Shown: positions 37,248-49,085 of the stretch, in pieces
Numbering within the stretch: position 1 is the stretch's first letter
Layout: each line of letters begins with the position of its first letter
Assembly (NCBI GenBank): GCA_021613535.1
Contig: CP075494.1
Location: 9,548,001 to 9,612,000 of the forward strand
DNA: 64,000 bases
Direction: 5' to 3'
DNA from: Adineta vaga
Lineage: Eukaryota > Rotifera
The notes under the pieces: model-generated
What the model was told of the DNA's origin: nothing
Seen by the model: the letters and a program-made list of their open reading frames with translations, nothing else
The model's database searches: none
Program-made: the position numbers and the translations under genes

Positions 37248-38069
37248 ATGAACGAATCGAATACAAATAACAGTTCCATGTGCAATCAAAAGCAGATGTT
37301 AAAAAACCTCCCATTAAAAAAACGTCGAACTTATATAATCGATTCGTTGATAACAAATGATGAACAAAATGAAAATTCTGTAGAAACAAACAATCAGTAA
37401 GCTTATAAAAATTTCTCGAATGCTTAATTTTGATAAATTGTGTTTTTTGTTTCTAAGATCTTATTCTCAACATGAATCAATTCAACAACATGTTCCATTA
37501 TCACCTCCATCATCACCGCATATTGAATTCTTACGTCAACAGTATGCTTATTTATTAGCAAATTCTACAAATATTCAATCACAACAATATCTACATCCTT
37601 TAACTTATGATTATTCGGTAAATCAATCGTCTGGTGATAATATTAATCGATTGATAGCTCAACAGCAAACATGTGCACATGAAGGTATTACTGTTTAGAT
37701 TTCGTTCAACATAATTTGAATACTTTGATATACTTTAGAGGCAACAATTGATGAACATTTTCGAAAATCATTAGGAAATAATTATGGTAAATTTAGTGAT
37801 CGTTGTTTTACTCCCGATGATTCATCATCGAATAGTTCATCAATCGAACAAACTTCAGGTAGAGGGAGGGAGAGAGAGAGACAAAAGGCATGATTTGAAA
37901 CTAATAATTAATATCTTTTTTTCTAGTCGATTCAATTGAAGAACATTTTGCTCGTTCATTAGCGAAATTTCGTCCATTAAATCATCAAAAAACTGAATCT
38001 GCGGTCGATGATCATTTTGCTAAAGCATTAGGTTCGACAACATGGAACAAACTTAAAGAAAAACTTTGA
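37248..38069 (+). CDS. VGLL4: VGLL4 (Tondu-domain TEAD co-repressor), three TDU motifs
   Basis: VGLL4 competes with YAP for TEAD in the nucleus and limits Hippo-pathway output. Exons 37248-37396, 37458-37684, 37739-37858 and 37927-38069 join in phase. The N-terminal part is disordered, with LKNLPLKKRRTYIID resembling the VGLL4 N-terminal motif and VPLSPPSSPHIEFLRQQYAY in the middle. The C-terminus carries three TDU-like motifs: IDEHFRKSLGNNYG, IEEHFARSLAKF and VDDHFAKALGS, then TWNKLKEKL. Vertebrate VGLL4 and fly Tgi have two. The first here matches the vertebrate first motif, the last the vertebrate second; the middle one is extra and begins its own exon. The family call is secure. Confidence 0.93.
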
Positions 38070-38419
38070 TTATTCGTTATTTGTTCTTCGTTATTAGTTG
38101 TGTCATGACATTCAATGTCATCAGAAGCATAAGAATATAAGAAATTGTTGTTTTTTCTATATATAAAATGCATAACAATTATTCATTGTGTATCTTAGCT
38201 ATTCAAAGACTTCTTGTTCGTATTGATCATGAATTTCATTGTTTTCAGTTGAGAACAAGTGACATTGTGTACTTTTTTTCATCACCTACGGACATCTATT
38301 CATTATGTTATGTATAATCCTCTCGGTTGCTCTCAGAAACGGTATTAAATAAAAGATGAAAATATATATCTATCTTTAGTTGTCCTTTCTCTTATTCATT
38401 TTTTTTCAACCGCAAAAGC
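38070..38419. other. Spacer between VGLL4 and unknown gene
   Basis: AT-rich, including the VGLL4 3' UTR and a pyrimidine tract (38384-38409) shortly before the next start. No coding signal. Confidence 0.4.
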
Positions 38420-39317
38420 ATGGCAGTATATCCACCTCCACGAACTCAATCAGCGATTTATGGTAAATCTGATCGTCCGAAAAGTCGATCACGACTTAAC
38501 TTTGATGAACAACATAAATTTCGTATAAAAAATAATCGTTCACTTTCGCATCTACAAGAAAGCCGCGAATTTAATCCATGTACTGCTTGTTCAACAGAAG
38601 CTCATCGACGACAAGAATCATTCGATCGTCCATCTTCATCTTGTCAACGACATCATCAATCAACGCCATCAATACCAAATGAACAACGACCACCAACAGC
38701 AACAAAAACGAAAGCAACCCGAGGTCCACCAACATCTGCTGATTTAGAACGTTTAAGTCGACCTAAATCAGTTCCATCCAATCGATTATTCACAGACAAT
38801 TGTAATTGGAATAATTTTATAAAAAGAAAAAGCAAATATGGTATTCTAACAAATTATTATTTCGTATTTTCAGTATCATCTCTTTTCTTTCTAGCAATTA
38901 AAACACCTTATGGTCTATGCGATTTAGCATATGGAAATGAAAATTCGGAAAATCGTCCACCGTTTGTTAATTACGGTGGACGTTATTCGGATAAACAACA
39001 TGGCGAAAAACGAACATTTAATTCATTAGCCATTCACGTATGATAGATCTTTGTTGTTGATTGAGACATTAAATATCGAATATGCTTGTTTTTAGCAACT
39101 TAAACACAACGAAGTTGAAGGACAACGACTAGCAGATATTCTACGTGAACGTCGTCTTCGTCTTCAAGCAGAAAATTATTTTCATGACATTGAAGAACGT
39201 AATGCTCAAGCTCAAGATTTACGTGATAGAGCAGCACGTGCTTCAACAGAATATCGAGATAATTTTCAACCACCACCACAAATTTATTATGCAGAAGGTA
39301 CATCTTCTCGACAATAA
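38420..39317 (+). CDS. Uncharacterised Arg/Ser/Pro-rich protein with C-terminal helix
   Basis: Not recognised. Three exons: start to an Asn in RLFTDN, then after an in-frame-length intron SIKTPYGLCDLAYGNENSEN to LAIHV/H, and a last exon from QLKHNEVEGQRLADILRERR. The N-terminal 130 residues are basic and disordered (PKSRSRLNF, RPPTATKTKATRGPPTSADL). The middle holds a compact motif PPFVNYGGRYSDKQHGEKRT; the end is a charged helix (LAENYFHDIEERNAQAQDLR style) followed by NFQPPPQIYYAEGTSSRQ. No signal peptide or membrane segment. Style and length would fit a ciliary or basal-body protein, but this is inference only. Confidence 0.65.
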
Positions 39318-39952
39318 AATGTTTTTGTATTTGGTAGTTCAATTTCGGCAAAACTAATTATCAAAAATATTGTGAACTTTTGACAAATCTATTACTATAG
39401 TTTTTTTTTCATATTGATATCTTACTTATATGGATTTATTTGCATTTAAATATAATAAAAGAATATGAAAAATTACGAATTCTCTTTCAAAGTATAGAGC
39501 CATTGATTGATCTTAATCTTAAGTTTGCCAAGGAGAAGATATGTTTACTGTTTCGCATCATTTATCCGATTCTGTTTTTTTTTATCCAAGATAGATATGA
39601 CTATTGAATGTTTTTGAAGATGCTCTGAATCTATTGTCTTGCGAGATCATTTTGGTTTTTTTTATTAGATAATAAAAGACAACTACTAGCGTCATCTATT
39701 GATGATTATTACGATTAGTTAACACGGCTATAGATTGTTTACGATACAAAATGAGACATAAATATAAAAAAAAACAAAAAATACTTTTCTTTAGTAGTAC
39801 GAAAACGGTAATATTTAGTAAGTAATATAATGTTGTTTTTTTTCTTTTCTTAATTATATTTCTAGACAACTAAAAACGTTGGGAGCTGATTAGTTTTCTT
39901 TTTCTTTTTCAAAAATGAACATTTATTTACATGAGTATCTTCTCATTGCTTC
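39318..39952. other. Convergent spacer
   Basis: AT-rich between two convergent genes; contains a diverged third copy of the dispersed repeat (39691-39765) and long T and A runs. No coding signal. Confidence 0.45.
39691..39765 (+). repeat. Dispersed repeat, diverged copy C
   Basis: GTCATCTATTGATGATTATT followed by ACGATTAGTTAA, and further on TTTACGATACAAAATGAGAC, resemble the order of elements in copies A and B (16533, 18323). Match is weaker, about two of three positions. Confidence 0.35.
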
Positions 39953-41146
39953 TTAGATCTTTCCCATTGTAGTTGTAAAGACATTTCCTAGGGGACGAAA
40001 CATATGCAGAACATTATTCAATGTTTTTGGATACCAATGAATACCATTCGTATTCGTTTGATTGTTATTCATCATACCAAATATTTGTTTAGCCTGATGA
40101 TACCAACGTAATGGTGCCATCGCCATATGACCTAAATTTTGATGATAAATCGATGAATAACACGATGCACCAATACTATTGACAATTAATGTTCCATGTT
40201 GAGTAATTGGTGTTGCATATCCTTGTTTGAGTTGAACATTTATTGTACGAATATTTGATGCTTGTAATTGACCATGTTTTCCGATGGTATAAAGTTTATG
40301 TTGTTTAGAATCGATAAAACGTGCTTGAATATAAGTTCGATTACCAACGTAAAGAAGATGATCTGATGTCACAGAAATTTGATGACCTGTTTCCAATGTA
40401 AAAGTATAGAAGAAAGCTAAAAAGAAACGAGAAGAGACATAGTTCTATGAAAATGAAGAATTAATTGTACCTTGAGAATTATTTTCATAGTGTAAAAATG
40501 AAACAATATCTGTTGAAACAATTTCATCATTATGATCAATTGCAAGAACTTTTTCACCTATTCGAAGATCTTTTATAGGTATATGTATACCATTTGGTGA
40601 TTGAGCCATATCAGTCATAAAGAAACATTGAGGTTTCGCTAGAAATTTATCATAGAATAAAATTTGAGATGAAAATATAGTACTTACAAACAAATGGACA
40701 TTCTTCACTCATTCTTTCTCCTTTATTCACACAACATTTTTGTGAAAGTTCGATCAATTCCGAAAGAGATCCACGAACAAACTATATATAGAATAGAAAA
40801 ATGTTCTTTTTCTTAAATACAAGATTTCATTTCTCTTACATCTTCGCCAGTACATCCTCTTGTTTTTGTTTTAAGACATTCCATAAATCGTTCAGCCATA
40901 GTACAAAATGCTCGAATATTTCCTTTCGTTGCTTGAACGAGACCCACAGCATCGATTGCTACACAACTAAGAATTGTTGTCGGATCCGCTAAGAAATAGA
41001 TTTAATAGAAAAACTTGAGTTCATTTCAATCCTTTTCTTCTTTTTTCTATACCTTCAACTGGACAATTAGGTGTTGCTGATATTGTTAAATCGAATTGAG
41101 ACAAAACGAATATTGTTAAATAGAGAACGCGATGATTGTTCATCAT
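39953..41146 (-). CDS. Secreted Cys-rich protein with hedgehog-type Hint (Hog) domain
   Basis: Five exons from ATG at 41146. A signal peptide (MMNNHRVLYLTIFVLSQFDL then TISA) leads into a novel Cys-rich helical domain (eight or so Cys; NIRAFCTMAERFMECLKTKT, LIELSQKCCVNKGERMSEEC). The Hint domain starts at the Cys of SKPQCFFMTDMA, the expected self-cleavage nucleophile, then IPIKDLRIGEKVLAIDHNDE, the TxxH motif in VTSDHLLYV, and the hedgehog-like end IGASCYSSIYHQNLGHMAMA followed by PLRWYHQ. In hedgehog proteins this module cuts itself off and can add cholesterol to the released part. Here the released part is not a hedgehog signalling domain. It belongs to the wide class of hedgehog-related (Hint) proteins in invertebrates. 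Whether a sterol-recognition region follows is unclear; the tail after the Hint core is short. Confidence 0.85.
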
Positions 41147-41502
41147 TGTAATTTGAGTAAAGAATGAATGAATGAATAAGTGAGTTGTTCTCCTCCTTCT
41201 TCTTATATAGTTGATGTTCATGAATTAAAATATTCAAATCCGTATTGATCCAACTGTTGTCATGTTTGTTTATGTCTTTACATTTGTTCAATTGACTATC
41301 TTGAAAAAATATATACGAATACACATCCACACCTCTACGTCTGGACAAAGCTTTGTCTTTTCGTATGATTATCATCATGTAATCTAAAAAAGACAAGTAA
41401 AGACAATGTTCGATTACGAAAGCATACATTTATTCAACTGTCTAGGCTTATCACTTTACATAATCGTTTTTTTTTATTCTACTAGATTCTTAATAAACTA
41501 TT

Positions 41503-44106
41503 ATGTTGGTCTTAGCTTCATTGGGCAGCTGGTTACCATTTGCCATTGTTGCTTTGGTATGTAATGAACATTAGAATGATTTCAATTGATTTCGTTTTTT
41601 CATAGATCATTATATTCTTCTCAATTGTATTTACATTACGTTATCAACAAAAACGACATCGAGATTATTTAGTAACATTCGTTTGTTCAATTTCATTAAT
41701 TATTGCCTTATTAGCAGCAAGTTTATTACCAACTGATGTTATCTTTGTATCGTTTATGAAATATCCTAATGGAACATTTAAAGTAAAAAAAAAGAATTCA
41801 AATGAATTCGTTAACTATTACGAAAGATATCTTTAGGAATGGACTGTAAATCAAACAACACGAGATCAAATTCAAAAATATGTCGAAGTTGGTTATTATG
41901 GTATGTCTTTTAAATTAATTTCGTGAGATTAACTTCATTGCATTTATGTCACGCATGTTTATACAGAAACGAAGAATAGGATGTTCTTTTTTTAACTTTC
42001 TGTTTATTCTTCATATATGTAATCAAATATTTAAAGAGCTTATGTTTGTTCCTGATTATTGAGTTTTGAAAGCGATTATAAGAAATAAGAGTTCATCTAT
42101 TCAAAATCTAAATCCATTGTCTATTGTGATGAAAGCACTTATTACTATTTCCTACATATTGAATTACTGAGATTTGTTCGTGCATCAATTACGTCATGGA
42201 ATATCTTTTTTAGTTCTATATGGTTTGGTTATTCTTATGGCGTTTCTGGTCAATCCTTTTCTCTTCTTTTATTATGAAGAAAAACAAGAAGAAGTACAAG
42301 TACAAGAAGGACAACGATTAGCAACAGTATGAATAGATCGTTTTCTTCTTAAAGTTAGTTTTTTTCCCGTCTATCTAGCGCATCCGATCAGCATTTCTAT
42401 GGACATCAGGTTTTTTGATTTTTCTCATTGTCTTACTAATCCTCGGGTATGTATTTTGTTTGATTATTTGTTTCAAATCTCATATTACTGTTTTTCTTTC
42501 TAGAGTATTCGTTCCACAATTGGCAACTTTACCATTGGATAATTCGACAAGTGAATGGGACCGTGTTAAATATTTAATCGATCATTTTGATAGTTCAAGT
42601 AAATCAATCTATTCTATTCATTACTTTTTTTTGTTTGAAAATGAAATCTTTTAGGAGTTGAAGATTCCATCTCATTTACAATCTTTACTTTAAGTATCAT
42701 CGGATTTGTCTTATTAACAATCTATACAGTAAGGAAGCTTCACTAAAATTAGAATCTATACGATTGATATGTGCAATTAGGGTTATGGTTCAATTGCTTG
42801 TCCCTTATCATTCATTCGTGGTAAACGAAGTGCTCGTTTACAACAAGCAACTATCGAAGAACAACGCATCGAAATACAAAATCAAATACGATCATTGAAA
42901 ACACGAGTATGAGTTTTTCTTCATTAAAATTCATATTCGTTTTTCTATACATACTTTTAAATGTTTTAGTATCCACGTCATGTACCAATGCCAGCTCGTG
43001 AAAAGCGTAAATTAACTGAACTTGAACAACAAGATGCAGCTTTATGTCGAAATGAAGAATCAATTATTGTTGTTCGCGAAAGTTTATTTTTTAAATGTCG
43101 TTATATTTATCGACCAGTTCAAATAATTATTGGAATTCTTCTATCAGCAATTGCTATACTTATATTCGTTTCACTTCTATTGAGTAACATTAATAAATGT
43201 TTACATTTCGTTAGTTTTAAAGAAATATTTGCGCAAGGAAATCAAACTTTACCTAATCCAATTGATCGTGTATTAACATGGACAGGCAAAGTAAGAAAGA
43301 ACGAATATATTGATGAATTCGAACAAAACAGTCGTCTTTTCTAGTATTATCCAATCAGCTATATTTTTCTCACTGGTTTACTCATATATATTATCTTTAC
43401 ATCTCTCTATGGTCTACAACAACTTGGTATTTGGTATTTTTGGGTTCGAGTAAGTTTTTTCAATCTTAAAATTTTTTATCAAATATTTTTCTTCGATAGA
43501 TGTATCGATTTTCTCGACAACGAACAAAACCACAAGCAATACTAATGCTTTGTTCACTATTGATGTTTATCGTCGTAGCAATCAATGTATTTGTATACCT
43601 TCTCATACCACAATATGCCATTTATGGAGATCAACATTATACATCAATTAATAACGTATGTTTAAAATAGTTGAACTCGATAAAAATTTCATTCATTCGA
43701 ACGATTTTTATCTTTATGATATTTAGAATGGAACTATTATTGTTCAACCATGTACACAATATGTTAGAACAGGTTCGAATTCTTTTGACAAAGAAAGCAT
43801 TACTTACGAAAATTTTGATTTTAGATGAATGTCAAATGACAGTAATGGGTCGTATAATACTTCGATTTTTCTATAAAGTGTGGTTTTTTGGCGCAATTTA
43901 TTTCTGTCTCAGTTGGTTATTTCTTATCGTAAGTCTCTTCATCGTTATCTAGTTGATTATTGAACATTCTTCTTTTCTAGATCTTCTTGGGAAGTTTCGT
44001 CTTGAAATTATTCAGTAATCGTGAATCGAATATTCAAGAATATACAGTTGAACGCTTATTAGAAGGTGATGGTGAAGATGAAGATGATGAACCATTAATA
44101 CAGTAA
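41503..44106 (+). CDS. LMBRD1: LMBRD1, lysosomal cobalamin-transport-associated membrane protein
   Basis: LMBR1-family multi-spanning protein which, with ABCD4, moves cobalamin out of lysosomes. About eleven exons: 41503-41556, 41606-41782, 41837-41900, then 42214 on; the 313-nt third intron is the longest. Family landmarks: FTLRYQQKRHRDYLVT, LLAASLLPTDVIFVSFMKYP followed by NGTFKEWT, FLVNPFLFFYYEEKQEE, GYGSIACPLSFIRGKRSARL and a cytosolic loop YPRHVPMPAREKRKLTELEQ. About nine hydrophobic segments. The C-terminus is acidic, DGEDEDDEPLIQ, and includes a DxxxLI-type pattern, the kind used for lysosome sorting. The acceptor TTCTACTAG at 41478-41486 just before the start may be a 5' UTR or trans-splice site. 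Confidence 0.94.
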
Positions 44107-44433
44107 AAAGGCATTGATCTTTTAAATTGTATACATAAACATATATATATATCTATTTTCTTTTCTTATTCTCTCATCTACGTGTCTCGATTGAATCGAT
44201 TGTATTTTGTTCGTGATCAATGTTGTAAAATCTGTAACTCTGTACGTTTCTCTCTCATTTTATTTTATTTTATTTTCGAACATTAAAAATCTCATAAAAA
44301 GAACACAAAAATTCTCTTTTTTCTAATCGTCATCTCTACGAACGGCTTGAATGTAAATTTTCATGCATGAATGAACTAATAATTAGAAATGTGTGGATTC
44401 AATTGATAAAATAATACTTAGCTATTTTTTCAG
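44107..44433. other. Spacer between LMBRD1 and MZT2
   Basis: T-rich with a TTTTATTTTATTTTATTTT run (44256-44276), then ATTAAAAATCTCATAAAAAG as a possible poly(A) signal region. It ends in TTTTTTCAG directly against the MZT2 ATG. Confidence 0.5.
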
Positions 44434-44622
44434 ATGTCAACCGAATTTACTCCTTTAAAATCTGATGAAGTTCAATTATTTGAATTAGTTCGTCTATGCA
44501 ATTTAACCATTGATGAACGAATGTTTAAAATTATACTTGAATTACTCAAATTAAACATAAAACCAGAAGCGATTATACAAGTATTGAAAGCCTTAGCGAA
44601 ACAAACTTCAACAGCATCTTAA
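44434..44622 (+). CDS. MZT2: MOZART2 (MZT2), gamma-tubulin complex subunit
   Basis: A 62-residue single-exon protein. The core SDEVQLFELVRLCNLTIDER, MFKIILELLKLNIKPEAIIQ and VLKALAKQ matches the helical core of MOZART2, which binds gamma-tubulin ring complex proteins at the centrosome. Human MZT2 is about 158 aa because of a long disordered tail that is absent here. MOZART1 is a weaker match. A TTTTTTCAG acceptor lies exactly before the ATG, and no upstream exon was found, so the mRNA 5' end is probably made by splicing, cis or trans. Confidence 0.85.
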   Translation: MSTEFTPLKSDEVQLFELVRLCNLTIDERMFKIILELLKLNIKPEAIIQVLKALAKQTSTAS

Positions 44623-44747
44623 AGTTTTCTTTTTTCTATGTAATTTTTGTTAATCTTTCTTTCTTTTTGTCTTATGTTAAAATTGAAAAAAAAAGTGTGT
44701 AACTGGAAAAAGTGAAAGAGAAACTCATTCACTTTAGATTAACTATT

Positions 44748-47700
44748 ATGACAATATCTCGTTTATACAATATTCAGTCAACTCAATCCTTGAATTCATT
44801 AACAAGCAGTATTACAAATTCCACTAACAGTTCTTCATTGAATATAGAACAAAATCCTACTCTAGATTTTACGATGACTGATACATTTTATGTCACACCA
44901 ATTAGTGAGTTGGAAAGACTTGAAGATTGGAATAAACCATTAGCATTTCAAGCAGCTCATCATCATGAAAATTTAAATGTAACAGATTCAACTGAAGTCG
45001 AATGGCGATTACGTGATCGAGTATGAGAAAAAATTTCATTTTCTTTTTGTTTTTTTAATCATTTTTCTTAAAATAATAAATAGATGAAAACAGTCAGTGT
45101 AGCACTTGTAATGTGTTTACATATTGGTGTTGATCCACCAGATGTAACAAAATCAAATCCATGTTCGAAACTTGAATGTTGGATAGGTAAGTTATATTTT
45201 ATTATATGGAAAATTTATATTCAAGAAATTTCTTTAGATCCATTTTCAATGACACCACGACGAGCATTAGAGAATATTGCTGCGAGTTACAACGTCAATA
45301 TGAACGATGGCAATCAAAAGCAAGATATAAATCAAGTCTGGATCCAACACAAGATGATATTAAAAAATTATGCATGACTTTACGACGAAATGCAAGAGTA
45401 TGTATACGAATAAGAACAATTATGCTTTTGATTTTATTCTTACAAATTATGGGAGAAAATTCTCACATTTTCTCTTTGACATAATTGGAGTATGACAAAC
45501 CCTTTTAATTCATCGTGAATAATATCATAATTTGGATGGCAATGAAATATTCTAGTTAATACTACGATCTATTACACAGAGTAGAGAGACTATTTTCTAC
45601 GATTTATGATTAAAACATACCGTACATAGTATCTTTAGGTTGCCTGCACAAATAATACTTAACCAGTTTTGCGTGATTTTATTTCTATAGGACGAGCGTA
45701 TACTATTTCATTATAATGGTCATGGTGTTCCACGCCCTACAGCGAATGGAGAAATTTGGGTATTTAATAAGAATTTTACTCAATATATTCCATTATCTCT
45801 GTATGATCTACAAAAATGGATGAGTTCACCATCGATCTATGTATTTGATTGTTCACATGCCTCTATTGTTCTAAATTTATTTGTTAAATTTGCGGAACAA
45901 ATTGATAAGGAACTGGATGATGCACGACGTAATCTATTACAAACGGCTTTACCTTCGACTTCTGGTCATTCAATACCACAAATTACTCCACATCTTCCAG
46001 CATTGTCACCCTTACAAGATATTTTACTTGGCGCTTGTGGTGAAAATGAACTTTTACCTATGAATCCTGAGTTACCAGCTGATCTATTTACTTCATGTTT
46101 AACTACACCAATAAAAATTGCATTGCGTTGGTATGTGTTACAAAAGAATATTAGTCGTCTTAATCCAAATATTGATCAAGATATGATCGATAAAATTCCC
46201 GGTACTGTTACTGATCGAAAGTCTATGCTCGGTGAATTAAATTGGATATTTACAGCAGTTACAGATACAATTGCATGGAATTCCTTACCCAAAGATATAT
46301 TTCAACGATTATTTAGACAAGATCTATTAGTTGCTTCACTTTTTCGAAATTTTCTTCTCGCTGAAAGAATTATGCGATCCTATGGTTGTCATGTTTGTTC
46401 ACGACCAGCCTTACCACCTATGTTCGAACATCGATTATGGTTTGTACTTCTATATTTTCAAATCATTTCCTAATATCGATTGTATTGATTAGGAATGCAT
46501 GGGATATGGCATTAGATTTATGTTTGAAACAATTACCATCCGTATTAAAACAAACGGAAAGTGGTATACGTGAACCTATTTATGAGCCAAGTTCATTTTT
46601 TGCTGATCAATTAACAGCATTTTCAGTATGGCTTGGCGAAAATTCTCTTCTAACAACAACAGATGAAAGAGAAAATCTCAAACAACCAGAACAATTACCT
46701 ATTGTTTTACAAGTATTTTCTTTTTCTTTTTTTCTTTAGTGGAATTCTATTGACAATTTCTTCATACATCATTAGGTGCTTCTTAGTCAATCCCATCGAC
46801 AACGAGCATTAGATTTACTTGCACGATTTCTTGATATTGGAACATGGGCTGTTCATCTTGCTCTCTCAGTTGGAATATTTCCTTATGTTCTTCGTTTATT
46901 ACAAGCAACAAGTGATGATTTACGACCATATTTAGTGTTTATTTGGGCAAAAATTTTAGCAGTTGATCGAGTATGTCATTTTCTACTATTTCTTCTTCTT
47001 ATTATTATTTCTACTAAATCTTATTGGAATAGGCATGTCAAATTGATATTATTCGTGAGAAAGGTCATGAATATTTTATATCCACATTAACGGATGTTCG
47101 ATCACCAAATGGTGTTCGTGCATTAGCAGCATTTAATTTAACTTGTTTAGTCGATAATTATACAAAAGGACAGGTAAAGAATCTTCTTGTCCTAGAACTC
47201 TGAATGATTCTTTAAATTGTAGGAAGAATTATTACAAGTTATGCCTCGTGTTGTCGATATATTAAATACGCCAACAAGATATTTTCGCGAAACATCAGCT
47301 CTATTTCTTTGGTCTACATTATTTCTTGGTCAAGCTTGGCGTTTAAATTCCAATGCTTGCGAAAAAGCAGTACTCAGCCGTGCACCAGATACTTTACAAA
47401 GTTTACTACTCGCACATGATTCACCAGAAGTTCGTGCTGCTTGTGCATATGCTCTTGGTACTTATTTATCATCTTCAACATCGGGTAATGAATTAAGTGA
47501 ACGTCGTAGTGAACAATCGAAAGAAGCTGCAACGGTTCTGATAGAGAGTCTTCATGATGGTTCACCATTAGTTCGACAAGAAGTTCTTGTTGCTTTACAT
47601 CATTTTTTAACTTTATTTACACAATCAACAACTAGTGGAACGACAGTTTCAAGTAATATCAATCGAACAAATACTAGTTCATTATATATGACAGTGTTTG

Positions 47701-49085
47701 ACAAAGTCACGGAAGCTGTTCGAACTGTCGCTGCAACTGATCCATGTTATGAAATGGTTCAATTAGCTGAAACAATCATCACTGATTTACAAAAACCAGT
47801 TCAAACAAAATTTTTTCAATGGTGTTGTAGTCGTTTTCGAGTATCCAATACAATAAATCGTGATCTTGGTTCCGGTATTTCACAACAACCAGGTGCTTTC
47901 TATAATGAAGATAAAGATGATTATTTTTCACGTAGTGGTCGTTATTGGCGTAATCAGTGTATTCGCGTAAATCCAAGTCGATTAGCTGATTTTCAACATA
48001 TGCGTGAAACAGTTTTTCAAAATCGAATATCGAATGCTACACCACTGGTTTTACGTTTACATCCATATGAAGATTATTTAACAGCTGCAAATTCTCATGG
48101 TAATCTAAATTTTTATAAATTCGATGGTTCACCATGTTTAAAATCAACATTAAAGGTTCTAAAGATTTAACTGGTTTTATCGATTTAATTTGTATCTAAA
48201 TATTGTTTTTCCTTCGTCTAGGTTGGTTCTGTAGGTACAACAATCAATACATTAGATTACATTAATGCTCATGATCGAACATTAATATGTGTTGGAACTG
48301 ATAACAGTGCTATTCGTATATTTGATGAATCAAGTCAGCGTCTTCTATCATCTTGGATAGCTCTCTACGATGAACATAATCATGGTCATTCGTCGCATCA
48401 TCTACGTTCAGCAACAAATCCTTCGAATACTTCAACTACAATACCAACATCACCAACTAGATTTGTTGTTAATTGGAATCAAGATTTATGTCGTATATAT
48501 GCTTCAAGTACAGAGATTAATTATATAGCTCTATGGGATGTTGAACGTGAACGTTGTTTATATACAATGGATACAAATAGTTCCAGTAGTGTACATTGTC
48601 TTATTTCTGAGTCGAATGGTTTTTGTGCTGCTGGTATGAGTGATGGGACTGTTTATTGCTTTGATGCACGCTCACGAGAAGCTCCTCTACCGATAGCTCC
48701 ACCATCGACATCACTAAGACCTCATTCTTCTATCATCAGTTTAAATATGGATACAAATGATCGTTTATTATCAATAAGTAATTTGGGTCAATTAAGAAGA
48801 TGGGATATTGAAACAGCTACAAATGCAGAATTGCCTGTTCCACAAACATCACAACATGTTCTAGCTGCTGATGTTCATTCGACAAGTAATGTTTTAGCTC
48901 TAGCTACAACAAATGCACTTCAATTCAAAACATGTTTTGGTGATCTTCTCTTTGATATCAAACATTCAAAATTTGCTCAAGTTTCGTGTTTATCATTTCA
49001 TCAATATCGACAATTGTTAGCTGTTGGCTTTAATGATGGATCCTTGTCGATGTTTACTGGAAAGACAAATTCATCTACTGTATAA
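44748..49085 (+). CDS. RPTOR: Raptor, mTORC1 scaffold subunit (apparent 1-nt frameshift)
   Basis: Raptor presents substrates to mTOR in TORC1. Around ten exons. The N-terminal caspase-like domain has [60 protein letters not shown] and [13 protein letters not shown] (His and Cys of the old dyad), then [24 protein letters not shown]/armadillo repeats follow ([58 protein letters not shown]), a linker, and a C-terminal WD40 propeller ([52 protein letters not shown]). Between ALENIAAS and [20 protein letters not shown] the frame shifts with no intron possible; one base is missing near 45285-45288. Everything else is intact. Start is the first ATG after an acceptor-like CACTTTAG at 44730-44737. Confidence 0.95.

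Noticed and set aside
41067-41429. 120-codon minus-strand frame overlapping the Hint gene start
   Set aside because: It runs out of frame through the signal-peptide exon and has no conserved sequence.
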